64,000 bases of DNA, from NCBI RefSeq assembly GCF_000026105.1, contig NC_008027.1, positions 117,501 through 181,500 on the forward strand. Reading direction: 5' to 3'. Under the pieces are notes generated by a model. That model was given only the letters and a program-made list of their open reading frames with translations, was not told where the DNA came from and did no database searches. Origin of the DNA: Pseudomonas entomophila L48 (GTDB lineage: Bacteria; Pseudomonadota; Gammaproteobacteria; Pseudomonadales; Pseudomonadaceae). Position 1 is the first letter of the stretch. Each line of letters starts with the position of its first letter. Of this stretch, positions 11,205 through 20,700 are shown in pieces. The position numbers and the translations under genes are program-made.

Positions 11205-11216
11205 ATTGGATCCAAT
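11205..11216. promoter_or_regulatory. Candidate GntR operator (perfect palindrome)
   Basis: ATTGGATCCAAT is a perfect 12-bp palindrome of the TTGG-N2-CCAA kind used by FadR-subfamily regulators. It lies 27 bp before the GTG of the GntR gene, in the 277-bp gap shared with lapG. Confidence 0.55.
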
Positions 11217-11455
11217 AACCCTAGTGAGGGATGGGGCCGCTTGTCAAACGGCGAGTGGACGCGGGCCTGTGCCCGTTCATCGAACGCGGCTATCGTGAAG
11301 GAAGTCGGCAGCCAAGGGAAGCCACAGGCGCCTTTGCATGGCCTTGGCATGTCGGGTTTACCGACGGCTGGCAGCATGATCGCAAGGTGCCATTGTCTTT
11401 TGCACCGCCAGCCCGCACCATCGCTGCTTTCGAATGATCTGAACAGGTGTCCGCA

Positions 11456-12148
11456 GTGGCGATACCTTGGACTCTCAATACGACCCTGCGCCGCTTTGGC
11501 CTCGCCGTGCTGCTCGGCGGCCTGTTGCTGGGCGTCACGCAGGCGGATTGGGACTTTTCCCAGATCAGCCGCCGTGCCCAGGCGCTCTATGGGCCGCTGG
11601 GCGAGGGCCAGAAGCGCATCGATGCCTGGCAGCAACTGCTCGCCACGCAGAAGCAGGGCAGCGAGCTGGAGCAGTTGCAGGTGGTCAACCGCTTCTTCAA
11701 CCAGCAGCTGCGCTATGTCGAGGATATCGACCTGTGGCATGAGGTCGACTATTGGGCCACGCCGGTGCAGTCGCTGATCAAGGGAGCGGGGGACTGCGAG
11801 GACTACGCCATCGCCAAGTACTTCAGCCTGCGGCGCATGGGCATCCCGGCCGAGAAGCTGCGCATCACCTACGTCAAGGCCCTGCGCCAGAACCGCGCAC
11901 ACATGGTCCTGACCTATTATTCAAGCCCACAGGCCCAGCCCCTGGTGCTCGACAGCCTGATGGACGCGATCAAGCCCGCCAGCCAGCGTAGCGACCTGTT
12001 GCCGGTGTACGCCTTCAATGGCGAGGGCCTGTGGCTGACCGGCGCCGCTGGCAACAAGAAAGTCGGCGACACCAAGCGCCTGTCGCGTTGGCAGGACCTG
12101 CTGAAGAAAATGCAGGCCGAAGGGTTCCCGGCCGAACCGGTTTACTGA
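11456..12148 (+). CDS. lapG: LapG periplasmic cysteine protease
   Basis: About 230 residues; a transglutaminase-like cysteine protease that cuts the N-terminal TAAG site of the adhesin LapA. Segment FGLAVLLGGLLLGVTQA is the signal peptide. The catalytic triad is visible as Cys114 (KGAGDCEDYAIAKY), His149 (AHMVL) and Asp166 (VLDSLMD); the acidic residues around Cys114 match the calcium-binding DCED motif. The start is taken as GTG at 11456 because AGGTG lies 6 nt before it; an in-frame GTG at 11447 lacks a ribosome site. The stop is 10 bp before lapD, so the two form an operon. LapG activity is controlled by sequestration on LapD when c-di-GMP is high. This strain's LapA carries the matching site. 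Confidence 0.96.
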   Translation: MAIPWTLNTTLRRFGLAVLLGGLLLGVTQADWDFSQISRRAQALYGPLGEGQKRIDAWQQLLATQKQGSELEQLQVVNRFFNQQLRYVEDIDLWHEVDYWATPVQSLIKGAGDCEDYAIAKYFSLRRMGIPAEKLRITYVKALRQNRAHMVLTYYSSPQAQPLVLDSLMDAIKPASQRSDLLPVYAFNGEGLWLTGAAGNKKVGDTKRLSRWQDLLKKMQAEGFPAEPVY

Positions 12149-12158
12149 AGGAGCACAG

Positions 12159-14105
12159 ATGTCACTGTTCAAACAATTGCTGCTAGCCATTTGCCTGTTC
12201 CTGGTGGTCGCCTTCAGTGGCAGCTTCATGGTCAGCCTGGAGAGCTCGCGTAGCCAGTACGTCAACCAGCTGCGCTCCCACGCCCAGGACGCGGCCACCG
12301 CGTTGGCGCTGTCGCTGACGCCCAACATCGATGACCCGGCAATGGTCGAGCTGATGGTCAGCTCGATCTTCGATAGTGGCTACTACACCAGCATCAAGGT
12401 CATCGACCTGGGCTCCAACGCCGTGCTGGTCGAGCGCCATGCCGAGCCGGACAGCGGTAGCGTGCCGGGCTGGTTCATCCACCTGATCGGCCTGGAACCG
12501 GCCGGGGGCGACGCGATCGTCAGCCGTGGCTGGCAGCAGGCGGCGCGGGTCGAGGTGATCAGCCACCCGATGTTCGCCCTGGCCAAGCTGTGGCAGAGCG
12601 CTTTGGGCAGCCTTGGCTGGCTGCTGCTGTGCGGCGCGGTGAGCGCGGTGCTCGGCGCGCTGCTGCTGCGCCGGCAGTTGCGGCCGCTGGACTACATGGT
12701 GGCGCAATCCCACGCCATCGCCCGGCGCGAGTTCCTCAGCCTGCCCGAGCTGCCGCGCACGCCGGAACTGCGGCGGGTGGTGCAGGCGATGAACCAGATG
12801 GTCGAGAAGCTCAAGGCGCTGTTCACCGAACAGGCCGAGCGCAGCGAGAAACTGCGCACCGAGTCGTACCAGGACAGCCTCACTGGCCTGGCCAACCGCC
12901 GCTACTTCGAGATGCAGCTCAATGCCCGGGTCAGCAACCTGGAGGAGGCGCGCGCCGGTTACCTGCTGCTGCTGCGGGTCCAGGACCTGGCTGGCCTGAA
13001 TGCACGCCTGGGCGGCCAGCGTACCGACCAGCTGCTGCAGGCGGTGGGCGAGCAACTGCGCCGCACCTGCGCCAACTACCCGGAAACCAACGACCTTATC
13101 ACCCGTAGCCGCGGTGGCGAATTTGCCGTGCTGGCGCCGGGCATGGTCCACGACGAGGCGATCCAGCTGGCCCAGGCCCTGGCCGCGACCTTGCAGAGCC
13201 TGCACGAAACCGGGGCCAGCGATGTCGACCCGGTGGCCTGTATTGGCCTGGCACCCTACAACCCGGGCGATGCTCCCCAGGACCTGCTCAAACTCGCCGA
13301 CGAGGCGCTGGCCCGCGCTGAGAGCCAGCCGCAGCCGGGCTGGGTATGCCTGGAGCAGGGGGCTGCTGCCGATGCCGCCGATAGCCACCATGCCTGGCAC
13401 ACCCGCCTGGACCAGGCACTGGCCAAAGGGCAGTTCGAGCTGTTCTTCCAGCCGGTGGTGGATTGCCGGGCGACTGACCGGGTGCTGCATTACAAGGTCA
13501 TCTCGCGTTTGCACGACGAGCAGGGCGAAGCCTTGGCGGCGGGCCGCTTCCTGCCCTGGCTCGAGCGTTTCGGTTGGATGGCGCGGCTGGACCTGCTGGT
13601 GCTGGAGAAGGTGCTCAAGCACCTGCAGGGGCATGGCGAGTCGCTGGCGCTGAACCTGTCGGCCGCGACCCTGGCCGACCCCAAGGCGTTGCAGCGGGTC
13701 TTCGAGCTGCTCGGCCAGTACCGCGCCATCGGGCCGCGCCTCACCTTCGAGATCGGCGAGGAGCAGTTGCCTGAACAGTCGATGCTCGAGCAACTGACCC
13801 GTCGCCTGCGCGGGCTGGGCTTCAGCCTGGCGCTGCAGCGTTTCGGTGGCCGCTTCAGCATGATCGGCAACCTGGCGCACCTGGGACTGGCCTACCTGAA
13901 GATCGATGGTGGCTACATCCGCAATATCGACCACGAGCGGCACAAGCGGCTGTTCATCGAAGCCATCCAGCGGGCGGCGCACAGCATCGACCTGCCGTTG
14001 ATTGCAGAACGGGTGGAGACGGAAGGGGAATTGAAGGTGCTGCGCGAGATGGGGGTGCAGGGGATCCAGGGGCAGTTGGTGGGTGAGCCCGCGCCTTGGC
14101 GTTGA
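12159..14105 (+). CDS. lapD: LapD c-di-GMP receptor controlling LapG
   Basis: 648 residues. TM1 (about 5-25), a periplasmic domain (about 26-150) with Trp125 in SRGWQQ (the LapG-contact tryptophan of the family), TM2 (about 151-171), HAMP (about 172-225), a degenerate GGDEF (RGGEF at 318-322) and a degenerate EAL domain (KVISR at 446-450 in place of EAL). Both catalytic domains are therefore inactive, and the EAL domain binds c-di-GMP. The bound state pulls LapG to the periplasmic domain so that LapA stays on the surface. ATG 12159 follows GGAGCACAG. The gene ends at a long REP hairpin that separates it from a convergent gene. Confidence 0.97.
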   Translation: MSLFKQLLLAICLFLVVAFSGSFMVSLESSRSQYVNQLRSHAQDAATALALSLTPNIDDPAMVELMVSSIFDSGYYTSIKVIDLGSNAVLVERHAEPDSGSVPGWFIHLIGLEPAGGDAIVSRGWQQAARVEVISHPMFALAKLWQSALGSLGWLLLCGAVSAVLGALLLRRQLRPLDYMVAQSHAIARREFLSLPELPRTPELRRVVQAMNQMVEKLKALFTEQAERSEKLRTESYQDSLTGLANRRYFEMQLNARVSNLEEARAGYLLLLRVQDLAGLNARLGGQRTDQLLQAVGEQLRRTCANYPETNDLITRSRGGEFAVLAPGMVHDEAIQLAQALAATLQSLHETGASDVDPVACIGLAPYNPGDAPQDLLKLADEALARAESQPQPGWVCLEQGAAADAADSHHAWHTRLDQALAKGQFELFFQPVVDCRATDRVLHYKVISRLHDEQGEALAAGRFLPWLERFGWMARLDLLVLEKVLKHLQGHGESLALNLSAATLADPKALQRVFELLGQYRAIGPRLTFEIGEEQLPEQSMLEQLTRRLRGLGFSLALQRFGGRFSMIGNLAHLGLAYLKIDGGYIRNIDHERHKRLFIEAIQRAAHSIDLPLIAERVETEGELKVLREMGVQGIQGQLVGEPAPWR

Positions 14106-14106
14106 G

Positions 14107-14200
14107 CCTGTTCGCTCTGTAGGAGCGGCTTCAGCCGCGATCACCCGCGAAGCGGGTGCCGGCCTGCATCGCGGCTGAAGCCGCTCCTACAGCGAACAGG
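14107..14200. repeat. REP pair with extended inverted-repeat arms
   Basis: A REP doublet whose complementarity extends outward: CCTGTTCGCT at 14107 and AGCGAACAGG at 14191 also pair, giving an almost continuous 40-bp stem. It lies exactly between the convergent lapD and the 113-residue gene and probably serves both as a terminator. Confidence 0.9.
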
Positions 14201-14205
14201 GCCGC

Positions 14206-14547
14206 TCAGATCAACCCGCCTTCCTCTTCTTCCTCGATCAGGTTGTTCAAACCGCCCAGCGCCTTGCGCGCGGTGGAGCGGTTGAGCAGCTTGGCCTGGG
14301 CGCCGAGTGGCAGGTCGGTGATGCTGAACACGCCCTTGGCCGTCAGCACCTCGATCAGGTCCTCGAGCACCCGGATCATGTCCAGGTCGCTCTGCTTGAG
14401 CTGCTTGAGGCTGTTCTCGACAACGTCGTCGGCGAACCATTCCTGGATCTCGGCATTGTCTGCCGGGACCATGTCGGTAAAACCGTCAAACGCGGCGGCT
14501 TCCACCCGCAGCAACTGGCCCTCGGCGTCGCGTTGCACGTAGAACAT
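14206..14547 (-). CDS. Conserved small acidic protein in the lap locus, function unknown
   Basis: 113 residues, acidic, ending in a Glu-rich tail (LIEEEEEGGLI). The ATG at 14547 is chosen because GAGGGA lies 7 nt upstream; a GTG 18 bp further out is possible. The N-terminus FYVQRDAEGQLLRVE looks like a beta hairpin, and the segment DLDMIRVLEDLIEVLTAKGVFS is helical. No membrane segment or signal peptide. I recall a homologous uncharacterised gene between lapD and lapA in other pseudomonads (sometimes mis-annotated as tryptophan synthase beta-like). Its retained position suggests a link with the adhesin system, but there is no direct evidence. Confidence 0.8.
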   Translation of the reverse strand: MFYVQRDAEGQLLRVEAAAFDGFTDMVPADNAEIQEWFADDVVENSLKQLKQSDLDMIRVLEDLIEVLTAKGVFSITDLPLGAQAKLLNRSTARKALGGLNNLIEEEEEGGLI

Positions 14548-14675
14548 GGCGGCGTCCCTCGTCACGATGAATCCTTTTTGGTAGTCAGCAGCATAGGCAA
14601 AGTTCGCCGGGCATGTAAGCCCGGCGCACGAGTATGCGCGTGAAGGGATGGCTGGGAAAGCCCGCGCCCCCGACG

Positions 14676-14697
14676 GTGGCCCTTGCGGGCCGCCGTA
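14676..14697 (-). terminator. Hairpin after lapA
   Basis: CGGTGGCCC and GGGCCGCCG form a strong stem with a TTGC loop just beyond the lapA stop codon. There is no T run after it on the minus strand, so it may protect the 3' end rather than terminate. A second small hairpin (CCGGGC/GCCCGG) lies near 14608. Confidence 0.4.
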
Positions 14698-14709
14698 GAG
14701 AGGCAGGGA

Positions 14710-17700
14710 TCAGCTGTTGGAGTTGTCGATCTTGATGGTCGGATCGGCACCGCTGATCAACGAGTTGATCGTGGTGTTCGACCAGTTCACGCCTTCGAGC
14801 TTGATGGTCACGTCGGCGTTGGCCAGGCCGCCAGCAGCATTGAGCTTGCCTTCGGTGCTGACTTGCAAGGTCGACTCGCCGTTGACCGTGGTGAGCTTCA
14901 GGAAGTTGTCGATGGTACTGGCGCGCTCGCCCTGGAGCAGGTCGCTCAGGTCCAGGCGATCACCTTCGCTGGCCTTGAAGTCCTTGATCACGTCGTTGCC
15001 CAGGTCGCCGGCCTTCCACACGAAGGTGTCGGCGCCGGTGCCGCCGGTCATGATGTCGTTGCCTTTGCCACCGATGAGCAGGTCGTTGCCGGCACCGCCG
15101 AACAGCAGGTCGTTGCCTTCGCCGCCGAGCAGGGTGTCGTTGCCGGTACCACCGAGCAGGATGTCGTTGCCCTTGCCGCCGTCGATGTAGTCGTTGCCAC
15201 CCTGGCCGAAGATGATGTCGTTGCCGTTGCCACCCAGCAGGGTATCGGCGCCGTCGTTGCTGCGCGAGACATCGAACTCGGTGTAGTGCTCGTTGATGTA
15301 CTTGTGCATCGTCCGGGCATCCACGTCGCCGGCGTCGACGCCCAGCTTGCTGGCGACATACCCCTGGATGGCCTCGACACCCGTGCCGGCGATGCCGTCG
15401 AAGGTGACCAGGTCGCCGAAGATGATGTCGTTGCCATCGCCGCCGTTGACTGTGTCGTTACCCGGCTGGGTGACTTCGGTATGACCGAGGATGGCCTCGG
15501 CCAGCTTGCTCGGGTCGATGTTGGTCTGCGGCTTGCCGTCGGTGTCGTATGGTTTCAGGTCGTTGGTGTTGACGCCATTGTTGAGGCCGATGGCCTCGAC
15601 TTCGGACAGGCCCGAGAGCAGCTTGAAGCTGTCCTGCGAGTTGTTCGTGGTGGTGGTGTTGGTGTCGTAGCCAAGGCCGCCACGCGAAGACAGCTCGTAG
15701 GTGCCGTTGCCTTCGGCGTGCAGCTCGCCCGAAACGCCGTATTTCCAACCGTTACGGTAGTACTGCACCTGCAGGTTGCCGGCGTTGTCGATGCTGACGT
15801 AGTTGGTGTTGCTGCTGTCGATGTAGCCGTTGTACGCCATGCCCGACTTGTAGTTGATCGAAGCCAGGAAGGTGTCCAGGGTGATGCCCGAGGTCCCCAG
15901 GGTTGGGTTGGAGTTCTCGTTGGCCTGGTAGTAGGTCGGCTTGCCATCGGTGATGAAGAACGTCTGGTTGCTGCCGGTATTGCCGCCATCCTTGAGGTTC
16001 TGGAACCAGTTGGCGGTGGTCTTGAAGGCGTCCTCGTAGTTGGTCCCGCCGTCTGCCCGCAGGTTGTTCAGGGCATTGAGCAAGGTCTGCAGGCCAGCAT
16101 CGTTCAGGGTCACCGCAACGCTGCTCTTGACCTGGGTGGCGAAGTCCACCAGGAGGATGTTCACGGTGCCCGACTGGTCGCCCTTGACGCTGGCGGCCAG
16201 GGTCTTGAACACCGACTCGAGGGATTTCTTCGCCGCGTCGACGCCCGACGAGCCCATGCTGCCGGAGGTGTCGACGATGAAGGCGAGGTTGTAGTTCTGC
16301 CCGGGTACCACGTGCAGGCCGCTGACGTCTGCCACCACCACGTCGTTGCCGTCGGTGCCGGTGATGTTGTCGCTGTCCGAGGACAGGTTGCTGGTGCTGT
16401 AGGTCTGCGGGTAGACCGTGACCTTGATGGTGCCCTCGGTGGTGGCCGTGCTGCCGCCGACGCTCTCGGTGGAGGTCGAGCTGACCTTCACGTCGAACTG
16501 GCCGTAGTAGTAGGCCGGCGGCTTGATGGTCAGGCTGCCCAGGTTCCAGCCGGTGACGTCCACCGCGGACGCGCCGACGGTGAAGGTGTGGCCGGCGTTG
16601 TCGGCGATCACCGAGCCTGCCGGGATGCCGCTGAGCTTGATGCTGAGGGTCTCGGAGCCGTCGGTGTCTGTCAGGTTGGTGCTGATGCCCACCAGCTTGA
16701 CCGGCGCGCCGTTCTCGCTGCCTTCGTTGAGCTTGTAGCCGTCGTAGTAGCCCTGGTTGTTGCTGCCGTGCAGGTCGCCGACGGTGACGCCGGCGTTGCT
16801 CAGGTCGTTGACGCTCGGGTACATCGGGATGTTCGAGCTGTTCAGGTCCATCGCCGCGCCATTGTTGACCCGGATGTTGACGTCCAGGCTGCCTGGGCCG
16901 GCCTGGTTGGCGTTGTAGATCTCCAGGGTGTAGTAGCCGCTGGTGGTCGGGGTGAAGCTGCCGGAGATGGCGCCGCTGCCCGAGCCCCAGATACCGCTGG
17001 CGACGTTCTTGCCGCCGACCACGATCTGCAGGCTGTCATCGGCGGTGCCGGTGAAGGCGTAGGTCTTGCCGGCTTCCAGGTAGATCAGGCCGGAAGTCTT
17101 CGAACCGCTGCCCGGGGTGACGTTGCTGGTCGAGTCGACGCCGCTGACCGTCTCGGTCTTGCTGGCATTGCCGGAGTTGGCGAACACGTTCTTCAGCGTA
17201 TCGCCGGAGATGCCGTTGCCGTTGCTGCCCAGGCCGGTGAGGCTGTTCCAGGTTTCCTTGACCAGGCCGATCGAATTGACGTTGTTGTTGCCGATGTTCA
17301 GGTCGGGCTTGTCGGCTACCGGCCGGATATCGACCTTCATGGTCGCTTCGCCGCCCAGGTTGGTGCCGTCGTTGGGCTTGTACTTGATCTGTGCGTAGTC
17401 GGCCTGCTTGTTGCCCACGCCGGTGCCGCCATAGCCGTCGATGCCGGACTGGTTGGCCAGCGGCACGAACTTGAGCTTGCCGGCGGCGATGTCGGCCTGG
17501 CTGATGTTCTGGTTCAGCGCGACGTCGACCCACGCGGTGCCGTTGAAGAACTTCAGGTTGCCAAGGTCCGGCAGCTTGCTGATGGTCACCGACAGGCCGG
17601 TGTTGCCATCGGCGTCGGTGACGTTGAAGTCGCCCCAGCTGAACACATAGTCGGTGTCTTCGTTGCCGGTCACGGCGCCACCGGTCGACACCGGCACATG

Positions 17701-20700
17701 GTCGTTGTCGAGGATGGTGGTGGTGACGCTGGACTTGCTGGCATCGACCTGCAGGTTCTCGAAGTTGCCGCCGCTGACGCCGCTGATCTTGACCGTGAAG
17801 TTCTCCGAGCCTTCGACGAGCTGGTCGTCGATGGTCTTGATGTCGAAGGTCGTGCCGTTGCTGTTGGCCGGGATCTTGACGGTGACCACGCCGGTGAAGT
17901 CCTGGCCGTTGGTGGCGGTGCCACTGTAGGTCAGGGTGACGGTCACTTCGCTCTTCGAGGTGTTGCTCAGGGTCAGGGTGTAGTGGGCGGTGTCGCCTTC
18001 GGTCACCGAGGTGTCGCCGCTGATGCCCACGGTGGTCAGGTCGCCCTGGCCGCTTGGCTCGTCGGTGACGCTGGTGGTGACGGTGTTGCTGCCCAGGGTC
18101 AGCTTCTCGAAGTTGTCGCCGCCGGCGACCGACTCGATCTTGTTGACGATGTTCGGCTGGCCACCGACGTACACATCATCCTTGGCGGTGATGGTGAAGG
18201 TGCCGCTGGCGCTGCCGGCCGGGATGCTGACCTTGGTGCCGTCGGACAGAGTGAAGGTCAGACCGTTGTGGCCGGTGACCGAAAGGCCCTGGGCGTTGGT
18301 CAGGGTGACGGTGTAGGTGACCTGGCCACCTTCGGTGACGGTGGTCTTGTCGGCGGTCAGGGTGGCCACGACTTCGCTGGTGGTGTCGCTGATCTGCACG
18401 GTGGCGGCGCCGCCGAGCTCCAGGTTCTCGAAGGTCTTGCCGGTGACGGCGGCGTTGCTGATGCCCACGGTCAGGGAACCGGCGTCCTTGAACACGTCGT
18501 CGCCCTGGGCCGCAGCCTTGTAGAGGGCTTCGGTCTGGCCGGCGACGATGGTCACCTTGGCGCCGTTGGACAGGGTGACGGTCAGGTCCTGCTCGAGCTT
18601 CTGGCTGACCTTGACGGTGAACGACGGCTGCTGGTCTTCGGTGACATTGCCATTGCTGACGATGGTCACGGAAACCTTGTCGCCCTGGTTGCCGGTACCG
18701 GTACCCGTGCCGCTGCCCGGTTCGTCGGTGACGCTCGTGGTGACGGTGTTGCTGCCGAGGGTCAGTTTCTCGAAGTTGTCGCCACCGGCGACCGACTCGA
18801 TCTTGTTGACGATGTTCGGCTGGCCACCGACGAACACATCGTCCTTGGCGGTGATGGTGAAGGTACCCCAGGCGCTGCCGGCCGGGATGGTGACCTTGGT
18901 GCCATCGGTCAGGGTGAAGGTCAGGCCGTTGTGGCCGGTGACCGACAGGCCTTGGGCGTTGGTCAGGGTCACGGTGTAGGTGACCTGGCCGCCTTCGCTG
19001 ACGGTGGTCTTGTCGGCAGTCAGGGTCGCGACGACCTCGCTGATGGTGTCGGTGATCTGGACCGTGGCGTTGCCGCCGAGCTCCAGGTTCTCGAAGGTCT
19101 TGCCGGTGACGGTGGCATCGGTGATGCCGACGGTCAGCGAGCTGCCGTCCTTGAACACGTCATCGCCTTGAGCAGCGGCCTTGTAGAGGGCCTCGGTCTG
19201 GCCGGCGACGATGGTGACCTTGGCGCCGTTGGACAGGGTCACGGTCAGGTCTTGCTCGAGCTTCTGGCTGACCTTGACGGTGAAGCTTGGCTGCTGGTCT
19301 TCGGTGACATTGCCATTGCTGACGATGGTCACGGAGACCTTGTCGCCTTGGTTGCCGGTACCGGTGCCCGTGCCGCTGCCCGGTTCGTCGGTGACGGAAG
19401 TGGTGACGGTGTTGCTGCCGAGGGTCAGTTTCTCGAAGTTGTCGCCACCGGCGACCGACTCGATCTTGTTGACGATATTCGGCTGGCCACCGACGAACAC
19501 ATCGTCCTTGGCGGTGATGGTGAAGGTACCCGAGGCGCTACCGGCCGGGATGGTGACCTTGGTGCCATCGGTCAGGGTGAAGGTCAGTCCGTTGTGGCCG
19601 GTGACCGACAGGCCCTGGGCATTGGTCAGGGTCACGGTGTAGGTGACCTGGCCACCCTCGCTGACAGTAGTTTTGTCCGCGGTGAGGGTCGCGACGACCT
19701 CACTGATGGTGTCAGTGATCTGTACGGTGGCGCTGCCACCGAGCTCCAGGTTCTCGAAGGTCTTGCCAACTACCGACGCATCGGTGATGCCGACGGTCAG
19801 CGAGCTGCCATCCTTGAACACGTCGTCGCCCTGGGCGGCCGCTTTGTATTCGACCTGGGTCTGGCCGGCCGCAATGGTGACCTTGGCGCCGTTGGACAGG
19901 GTCACGGTCAGGTCCTGGTCGAGCTTCTGGCTGACCTTGACGGTGAACGAAGGTTGCTTGTCCTCGGTGACATTGCCATTGCTGACGATGGTCACGGAGA
20001 CCTTGTCGCCCTGGTTGCCGGTACCAGTGCCGGTGCCGCTGCCCGGTTCGTCGGTGACGCTCGTGGTGACGGTGTTGCTGCCGAGGGTCAGTTTCTCGAA
20101 GTTGTCACCACCGGCGACCGACTCGATCTTGTTGACGATATTCGGCTGGCCACCGACAAACACATCGTCCTTGGCGGTGATGGTGAAGGTGCCGCTGGCG
20201 CTGCCGGCTGGCACGGTGACCTTGGTGCCGTCGGACAGGGTGAAGGTCAGGCCGTTGTGGCCGGTGACCGACAGGCCCTGGGCGTTGGTCAGGGTGACGG
20301 TGTAGGTGATCTGGCCACCTTCCGACACGGTGGTCTTGTCGGCAGTGAGGGTCGCGACAACCTCACTGATGGTGTCAGTGATCTGCACGGTGGCGTTGCC
20401 ACCCAGCTCCAGGTTCTCGAAGGTCTTGCCAACTACCGACGCATCGGTGATGCCGACGGTCAGCGAGCTGCCGTCCTTGAACACGTCGTCGCCTTGGGCC
20501 GCGGCCTTGTAGATGGCCTCGGTCTGGCCGGCGACGATGGTCACCTTGGCGCCGTTGGACAGGGTCACGGTCAGGTCCTGGTCGAGCTTCTGGCTGACCT
20601 TGACGGTGAACGAGGGCTGCTGGTCTTCGGTGACATTGCCATTGCTGACGATGGTCACGGAGACCTTGTCGCCCTGGTTGCCGGTACCGGTGCCTGTGCC

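Noticed and set aside
12183..14144. Minus-strand open frame of 653 codons
   Set aside because: Antisense of lapD, which shows complete HAMP, GGDEF-like and EAL-like domains.
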